DNA from: Bacteroidales bacterium
Lineage (GTDB): Bacteria; Bacteroidota; Bacteroidia; Bacteroidales; UBA932
Direction: 5' to 3'
NCBI GenBank assembly: GCA_020026275.1
Contig: JAHHQQ010000017.1
Span: 1-48,994 of the forward strand
DNA: 48,994 bases
Under the pieces are notes generated by a model. It was not told where the DNA came from. It worked only from the letters and a program-made list of their open reading frames with translations, and searched no databases. Numbering within the stretch: position 1 is the first letter of the stretch; each line of letters starts with the position of its first letter. Positions 44,716 through 48,994 of this stretch are shown here, piece by piece. A program made the translations under genes and the position numbers.

Positions 44716-45630
44716 ATGAAGGAAAATACTAACAAGCTATTGGGTCATGCGGCCTGTTTTATCGCTTATGCTATCTTCGGCATCAATGTAATCATATGCA
44801 AAGACTTGACGGCCGGACATCTGATCTCCCCCATGACCATCTTCTGCATGCGTTCCATCGGAGCCGGTGCCCTTTTCTGGCTGATTTCTTGTTTTCTTCC
44901 CAAGGAGACAGTGAACAAAAAAGATTTCCCGAAAATCGCACTTGCCTCTTTTCTAGGTTACTTCATGACACAAGTCACTTTCCTTTTCGCCATTTCAGAT
45001 ATTACGCCGATGGACTGTACCCTCATCAGCTCCATGTCTCCAATCTACACTATGGTCATTGCCGCCATCGTCCTCAAAGAACCGATCAGTTTCCAGAAAG
45101 CCGGAGGAGTGGCCTTGAGTCTTGCCGGCATGCTCTTCATCATTCTCAACAGCACCCGTCCCAGTGATGGTGCGGTCCAGCAGACAGGACTGACAGGCAT
45201 TATCCTCATGATCTTCAACAGTCTGTCCTTTTCCCTCTATTTGGGCATATTCAAACCGGTCATCCAAAAATATTCGGTGGTCACTTTCATGAAGTGGATT
45301 TTTCTCTTTTCCTTCCTCATGTCTTTTCCCTTTTCAGCCAAAGAACTCTATACATTGAACTATACCGCACTGCCCGACACCATCGTTCTGGACTTGGCCT
45401 TCCTCATCATCTGTGCCACCTTCATCACCTATTTCCTTATTCCTATCGGACAAAAACGCATACGTCCAACTATTGTCAGTATGTATTCCTATGTCCAACC
45501 CATCATCGCCGCCGCCATCAGTATTCTAATCGGAATGGACATACTGACTTGGCAAAAGATTGCCGCCACCATCATGGTCTTTGCTGGAGTCGCCATCGTT
45601 AGTTTCAGCCGAAGTGCCACGGAGAAATGA
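44716..45630 (+). CDS. DMT-superfamily EamA transporter
   Basis: 304 residues with about ten transmembrane helices in two EamA repeats (the first near 10-140, the second near 155-300). It exports a small metabolite, probably an amino acid or similar compound. It is followed by the convergent AraC regulator after 14 bases. Confidence 0.9.
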   Translation: MKENTNKLLGHAACFIAYAIFGINVIICKDLTAGHLISPMTIFCMRSIGAGALFWLISCFLPKETVNKKDFPKIALASFLGYFMTQVTFLFAISDITPMDCTLISSMSPIYTMVIAAIVLKEPISFQKAGGVALSLAGMLFIILNSTRPSDGAVQQTGLTGIILMIFNSLSFSLYLGIFKPVIQKYSVVTFMKWIFLFSFLMSFPFSAKELYTLNYTALPDTIVLDLAFLIICATFITYFLIPIGQKRIRPTIVSMYSYVQPIIAAAISILIGMDILTWQKIAATIMVFAGVAIVSFSRSATEK

Positions 45631-45644
45631 CAATCTCACCCCGA

Positions 45645-46496
45645 CTAGTACTTGTTTTTTCTAAATTGCCGGAACTCTTCTGGTGATTTTCCCATATTCT
45701 TCTTGAAGAATTTGCAAAAATAGGAAACGTCTGAGAAATTGAGGTCCATCGCAATCTCCTTGATGCTTTTATCAGAATTCTTGAGTTCAGCGCAAGCCTT
45801 GATTGCAATGTATTGCTTGATGCAACTACCTACCGTCTTTCCTGTCATCTGCTTGATGAGGGCAGAAAAATGAGAGGCACTCAAATTGAGCTTTTCCGCA
45901 TAAAACTCCACCTCCCGATGTTCACGATAATGTTTGAACAACAAACGAACAAAGGCCACCACCAGATTGGAATGTCCCCCTCCAGACATATCCGAAAAGA
46001 TAGTCTTGCACGCCTTTTCTACATGATAAAGCAATCCCATGACTGTATTCACTACCAAAGCATCTGAATCTGCCCGACCCTCCTTCTTATAAATCTGGAT
46101 CTGCCGGATAAAATCCAGAAGAACCGACTTTGTCTGAGATGAAATCGGAATGACTGGAAAAATCCATGACATGGCCAATGATGGAAAATACTTTATCAAC
46201 ACATCTGCCCAACATTCTCTGGAAAACAAAAGACCAACACTCCGATAATCTTTACTGATATTAGAAATTCTGATCATCTTTTCAAAAGCGAAGAACTGCA
46301 AATCCTCTGATGTCGGCCTCCAAGTCTGCCAATCTGTAGACAGGTCAATACTGCCGGAAAGTGAGATGAACAGAGACAAGTAATCCATTGCGAAATATTC
46401 TTCATCAAGAACAATAGAATCGTCCTCTCCCCAAGATATGAACCGATGCTCCTTGTCCTTGAAATATTCAGATATGATCTTCTGCGTATAATTCAT
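45645..46496 (-). CDS. AraC-family transcriptional regulator
   Basis: 283 residues. The C-terminal two helix-turn-helix units are clear: FYAEKLNLSASHFSALIKQMTG and IKEIAMDLNFSDVSYFCKFFKKNMGKSPEEFR (about 195-280). The N-terminal part (about 10-130) is a beta-rich sensing domain, AraC-type. The start at ATG 46496 is chosen because the upstream open frame runs into the divergent gene. It faces the divergent deoxyribosyltransferase-like gene across about 51 bases, so it may control that or the DMT transporter. Confidence 0.9.
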   Translation of the reverse strand: MNYTQKIISEYFKDKEHRFISWGEDDSIVLDEEYFAMDYLSLFISLSGSIDLSTDWQTWRPTSEDLQFFAFEKMIRISNISKDYRSVGLLFSRECWADVLIKYFPSLAMSWIFPVIPISSQTKSVLLDFIRQIQIYKKEGRADSDALVVNTVMGLLYHVEKACKTIFSDMSGGGHSNLVVAFVRLLFKHYREHREVEFYAEKLNLSASHFSALIKQMTGKTVGSCIKQYIAIKACAELKNSDKSIKEIAMDLNFSDVSYFCKFFKKNMGKSPEEFRQFRKNKY

Positions 46497-46516
46497 TGTA
46501 ACCGTAAAACAAACCA

Positions 46517-46524
46517 CAAATATA
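46517..46524 (-). promoter_or_regulatory. Candidate -7 box for the AraC regulator
   Basis: The minus strand reads TATATTTG, 20 bases before the AraC start. No TTG at the -33 distance; it overlaps the divergent promoter region. Confidence 0.4.
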
Positions 46525-46534
46525 AAAAAATTTG

Positions 46535-46542
46535 TAAATTTG
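46535..46542 (+). promoter_or_regulatory. Candidate -7 box for the deoxyribosyltransferase-like gene
   Basis: TAAATTTG ends five bases before the ATG at 46548, so that ATG would lie at or beside the transcription start. Either the mRNA is leaderless or translation begins at the second ATG (46566). Confidence 0.4.
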
Positions 46543-46547
46543 ATAAT

Positions 46548-46898
46548 ATGAAAAAACAAGTTCCGATGAGCTCTGACAACAACATTACACGACACTATCC
46601 AATCACGACCCTCTGTGGCAGCACACGATTCAAGAATGAATTTATGGAAATGCAGAAAAAACTGACGCTGGCAGGACGCATTGTCATCTCTGTCGGACTC
46701 TTCGGTCACAGCGGAGACGATGAAGTATGGACAGAAGGGACCAAAGCGATGTTGGATGACATGCACAAACGCAAGATTGACCTGGCAGATGGCATTTTCG
46801 TCATCAACAAAGACGGCTACATTGGCGATTCCACTCGATCAGAAATAGAATACGCCCAAAAACATGGTAAATCTGTTGAATATCTTGAAGAAATATGA
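46548..46898 (+). CDS. Nucleoside 2-deoxyribosyltransferase-like protein
   Basis: 116 residues. The start ITTLCGSTRFKNEF is the signature of the nucleoside 2-deoxyribosyltransferase-like (DUF4406-related) fold, with LADGIFVINKDGYIGDSTRSEIEYA as the conserved second half. It may act on nucleotides or sugar-nucleosides; the exact reaction is unknown. The longer upstream frame is unlikely because it runs through the AraC start. An alternative start is the Met at 46566, which would suit the promoter better. Confidence 0.85.
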   Translation: MKKQVPMSSDNNITRHYPITTLCGSTRFKNEFMEMQKKLTLAGRIVISVGLFGHSGDDEVWTEGTKAMLDDMHKRKIDLADGIFVINKDGYIGDSTRSEIEYAQKHGKSVEYLEEI

Positions 46899-46900
46899 TG

Positions 46901-46908
46901 TATCTTTG
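46901..46908 (+). promoter_or_regulatory. Candidate -7 box for the OB-fold lipoprotein gene
   Basis: TATCTTTG fits TAnnTTTG; the nearest upstream TTG is 22 bases away, slightly long. A hairpin (CAAGTCC-CCAAAC-GGACTTG, 46915-46934) sits in the leader. Confidence 0.4.
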
Positions 46909-46960
46909 TCGGATCAAGTCCCCAAACGGACTTGTCCAAACAAATAATCATATTTTCAAA

Positions 46961-48235
46961 ATGAAAAAGCACTTTTCTAGATTTCTGCTGGCAGCCGTTC
47001 TCATTTCTGCCGGTTTTTTTCCAGTTTCCTGTTCAGAGAAGCAAATTGAAGACCATTCAGGGGATGACATCATTTCAGATGAACCCATCTTCTCCAGCAA
47101 TTTTGACAAAACACTTGCCGAAAAGAACTACGGAAACAAACACAGTTCCTGGCCTTTTCTGGACGACTTTGACGGTTGGATCAACCATACCGGAAACGGA
47201 GCCGAGAAAATCACCTATGAGGGGCAGATGATTTCCATCCGCACCAACCAGTCATCTGTTGGGGAATTCTCTCTCTATGACGGTTCCGGCAAGAACAACA
47301 TATTCTTCTCCACAGCTCCTAACTTCTTCATCATCAAGAACATTGCCGTCAATTCAAGAAATCTCCACCTGACATTCGGAGCACAGAGATATGCACAGGG
47401 CGCTTCCAACCAATTTTTAAAATCCGACTTCGAAATACGAGTCTCACAAGACAATGAAACCTGGTCCCAAGCACTTTGCTATGATTTCCTTCAGAAAGAC
47501 GAAGGCGGCATGTGGAGACAAGCAGTCCTGGATTTCACCCTTCCAGAAGGGGTCACTGAAATTTCCATCAAGTTCGTTGCCAAGATGTCCAGCGTCAACC
47601 GCCTGGATGACGTTCTCCTGAAACAAGGAAAAGGTGGCCAGGAAGTCGTATTCGGAGGAGACGAAACCATCAAACTGTCCAGCATCAAAGATGTCCTGCA
47701 AGCAGAGACCGACCACATCTACAAAATCAAGGGACAGATTATCGGCACCCATGATAAAGGCTTCCTCGTCCAAGACGAAACTGGAGTCATCCTTGTTTTC
47801 AAGAAAAAACATAAAATGAAAATAGGCTCAACAGTCGAAATCGAAGGAGCCACAACCACCTACGGAAGCATGGTCCAGTTTGGAGAAACCAGTGAAATCA
47901 AAGTCCTTTCAGAAGGCACCTACAAACAGCCGGAAGCAGAAATGTTCAAAGCCACTGAATTTGAAGCTTACATGAAAAATCCTGACATCAGATACATCAC
48001 CTATGAGGGACTTATGACCTCCTATCGTGACCAGATTTACCAGTGGCACAACAATGTCCAGGTAGAAGGCACCGAAGTGATTGGAGCTATCATGTATCCA
48101 TCCCATTCCCTGAACATCAAACAATACGAGAACAAGCACATCCGGGTGACCGGCTATGCGGTAGGAGCCAACGTGGCCAAAGATGGAAAAAAACTCATCA
48201 ACACCATGGCGCTCACCATCCAGGAAATTCAATAA
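46961..48235 (+). CDS. Exported lipoprotein with OB-fold-like domains
   Basis: 424 residues. The lipoprotein signal ends in PVSC (about Cys25). A beta-sandwich region (about 60-210) is followed by two OB-fold-like segments: IYKIKGQIIGTHDKGFLVQDETG (near 265) and RYITYEGLMTSYRDQIYQW (near 345). These resemble the DUF5689-type OB domains of Bacteroidetes. Role unknown, perhaps surface binding. The start ATG at 46961 is at the signal peptide; earlier in-frame codons read through the leader hairpin. Confidence 0.75.
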   Translation: MKKHFSRFLLAAVLISAGFFPVSCSEKQIEDHSGDDIISDEPIFSSNFDKTLAEKNYGNKHSSWPFLDDFDGWINHTGNGAEKITYEGQMISIRTNQSSVGEFSLYDGSGKNNIFFSTAPNFFIIKNIAVNSRNLHLTFGAQRYAQGASNQFLKSDFEIRVSQDNETWSQALCYDFLQKDEGGMWRQAVLDFTLPEGVTEISIKFVAKMSSVNRLDDVLLKQGKGGQEVVFGGDETIKLSSIKDVLQAETDHIYKIKGQIIGTHDKGFLVQDETGVILVFKKKHKMKIGSTVEIEGATTTYGSMVQFGETSEIKVLSEGTYKQPEAEMFKATEFEAYMKNPDIRYITYEGLMTSYRDQIYQWHNNVQVEGTEVIGAIMYPSHSLNIKQYENKHIRVTGYAVGANVAKDGKKLINTMALTIQEIQ

Positions 48236-48257
48236 AATCCTGCCGTCTCCGCAGTAC

Positions 48258-48293
48258 AAAAAAGGCCAGACTTTTTTCAGTCTGACCTTTTTT
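48258..48293 (+). terminator. Terminator after the OB-fold lipoprotein gene
   Basis: A 15-bp stem with one mismatch (AAAAAAGGCCAGACT against AGTCTGACCTTTTTT) and a six-base loop; the T run closes the stem. Confidence 0.88.
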
Positions 48294-48361
48294 CATTGAC
48301 TACATTGTGGAATCCACAGGTCAAAGCTTACGACATCAGACATCGTCCCCAAACAAATTAA

Positions 48362-48373
48362 GGACATTTCACG
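48362..48373 (+). repeat. Dispersed intergenic motif, partial copy 5
   Basis: GGACATTTCACG shares the ten-base core ACATTTCACG with the tandem units at 24868 and 24899. It lies after the lipoprotein terminator and before the ECF gene. Confidence 0.35.
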
Positions 48374-48392
48374 ACATCATTACATTATTTGT

Positions 48393-48400
48393 TATATTTG
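48393..48400 (+). promoter_or_regulatory. Candidate -7 box for the ECF sigma gene
   Basis: TATATTTG, 52 bases before the sigma factor start. No clear TTG at 19-20 bases upstream. Confidence 0.4.
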
Positions 48401-48452
48401 TATGATTTTGAAATTGATAGAGTGATTTATGATTAAGCAAACGGCATTGTAA

Positions 48453-48992
48453 ATGACAGGACAACCCATAACGTGTCAAGAATTCAATTCAATTTATACG
48501 ACCTACAGAAACAAATTCTGTTCCATCGCCAAATCCTATGTCAGAGATGCGACGGTGGCAGACGATATCGTAGATGAATGTTTTACGAACTTTTGGGACA
48601 ACCGTGAAAAGATCACACTGACAGACATACCGGAAGCATATATCTTGCAGTCCATAAAAAACAAATGTCTGAATCACTTAAGAGACAAAGCCAATCATAT
48701 GCGCATCCACCAGCAGATGCAGGAAAATGCCTACAGAGCCATGATGATGGAAATTGACTTCCTCGTACACGACAATATGGGTATTCTGTTTGAGAATGAA
48801 GTCAGAAATATCTTCATGAACAAGTTGAAAACCTGTCCGGAGCTGTCCCGGAAGATCTTCATGGCCAGCCGTTTCCAAAATATGACCTATGACGAAATCG
48901 CCGCCAAGTATGATATCTCCCCCCGAAAAGTCAAGCGGGAAATCCAGAAAATGCTGGAAATGCTGAGAAAGGAATTGAAAGATTATCTATAA
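48453..48992 (+). CDS. ECF RNA polymerase sigma factor (Bacteroidetes type)
   Basis: 179 residues. A sigma-2 region (about 15-80, ADDIVDECFTNFWDNREKI and AYILQSIKNKCLNHLRD) and a sigma-4 helix-turn-helix (about 130-175, SRKIFMASRFQNMTYDEIAAKYDISPRKVKREI). Such sigma factors are usually paired with a FecR-type anti-sigma and a SusC receptor downstream, which would be outside this window. The gene is complete, ending two bases before the window end. Confidence 0.93.
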   Translation: MTGQPITCQEFNSIYTTYRNKFCSIAKSYVRDATVADDIVDECFTNFWDNREKITLTDIPEAYILQSIKNKCLNHLRDKANHMRIHQQMQENAYRAMMMEIDFLVHDNMGILFENEVRNIFMNKLKTCPELSRKIFMASRFQNMTYDEIAAKYDISPRKVKREIQKMLEMLRKELKDYL

Positions 48993-48994
48993 TC

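Overview
The window reads as a chromosomal segment of a Bacteroidota bacterium, most likely an order Bacteroidales gut or host-associated lineage. The support is a SusC/SusD utilisation locus with DUF1735 surface lipoproteins, DUF4249 and DUF4301 proteins, a Bacteroides-type ECF sigma factor, a Na+-pumping decarboxylase whose OadG subunit carries a lamin-tail domain, and repeated promoters of the Bacteroidetes form TTTG-N19/20-TAnnTTTG. Strong Shine-Dalgarno sequences are almost absent. The family or genus cannot be fixed from the sequence alone.

Layout. 1-10.5 kb (minus strand): a deoxyhypusine-synthase-like enzyme, ffh, a secreted M16 protease, a GH16 lipoprotein, a DUF4301 protein, pdxB, a DciA-like DUF721 protein and recF. 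10.8-12.3 kb (plus): a membrane-anchored TPR protein and yebC. 12.5-16.7 kb (plus): a four-gene Na+-translocating methylmalonyl-CoA decarboxylase (carboxyltransferase, OadG with lamin-tail domain, biotin carrier, membrane beta subunit). 16.8-17.3 kb: a small membrane-anchored unknown. 17.6-24.8 kb (plus): a seven-gene V/A-type ATPase operon in the order E, DUF2764, A, B, D, I, K. 25.0-29.3 kb (plus): an STN-type TonB receptor, a DUF4249 lipoprotein and an unrecognised lipoprotein with a DxDxDG loop. 29.4-37.5 kb (minus): a compact glycan locus of SusC, SusD, GH18 and two DUF1735 surface lipoproteins, with a gene-free 640-base region upstream. 38-41 kb (minus): rpmE2, a NamZ/DUF1343-like protein and glmM. 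41.2-44.4 kb (plus): tRNA-Glu, an HD-domain/uracil-DNA-glycosylase fusion, a SprT-like protease and a PfkB sugar kinase. 44.4-49 kb: a tiny GNAT protein, a DMT transporter, an AraC regulator, a deoxyribosyltransferase-like protein, an OB-fold lipoprotein and an ECF sigma factor that ends at the window edge.

How the genes work together. The decarboxylase exports Na+ while decarboxylating methylmalonyl-CoA, and the ATPase next to it has a proteolipid that keeps the full set of Na+-ligand positions known from Enterococcus NtpK. The two operons together therefore look like a Na+ circuit. The SusC/D-GH18 locus is laid out to capture N-glycan or chitin-like substrates, resembling the Bacteroides EndoBT-type locus but with no exo-mannosidase. 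The HD-UDG, SprT and PfkB genes form a tight operon that hints at nucleotide or DNA damage handling. A short dispersed intergenic motif (core ACATTTCnCG) recurs at five loci just beyond terminators; at one it becomes an array with a 31-base period.
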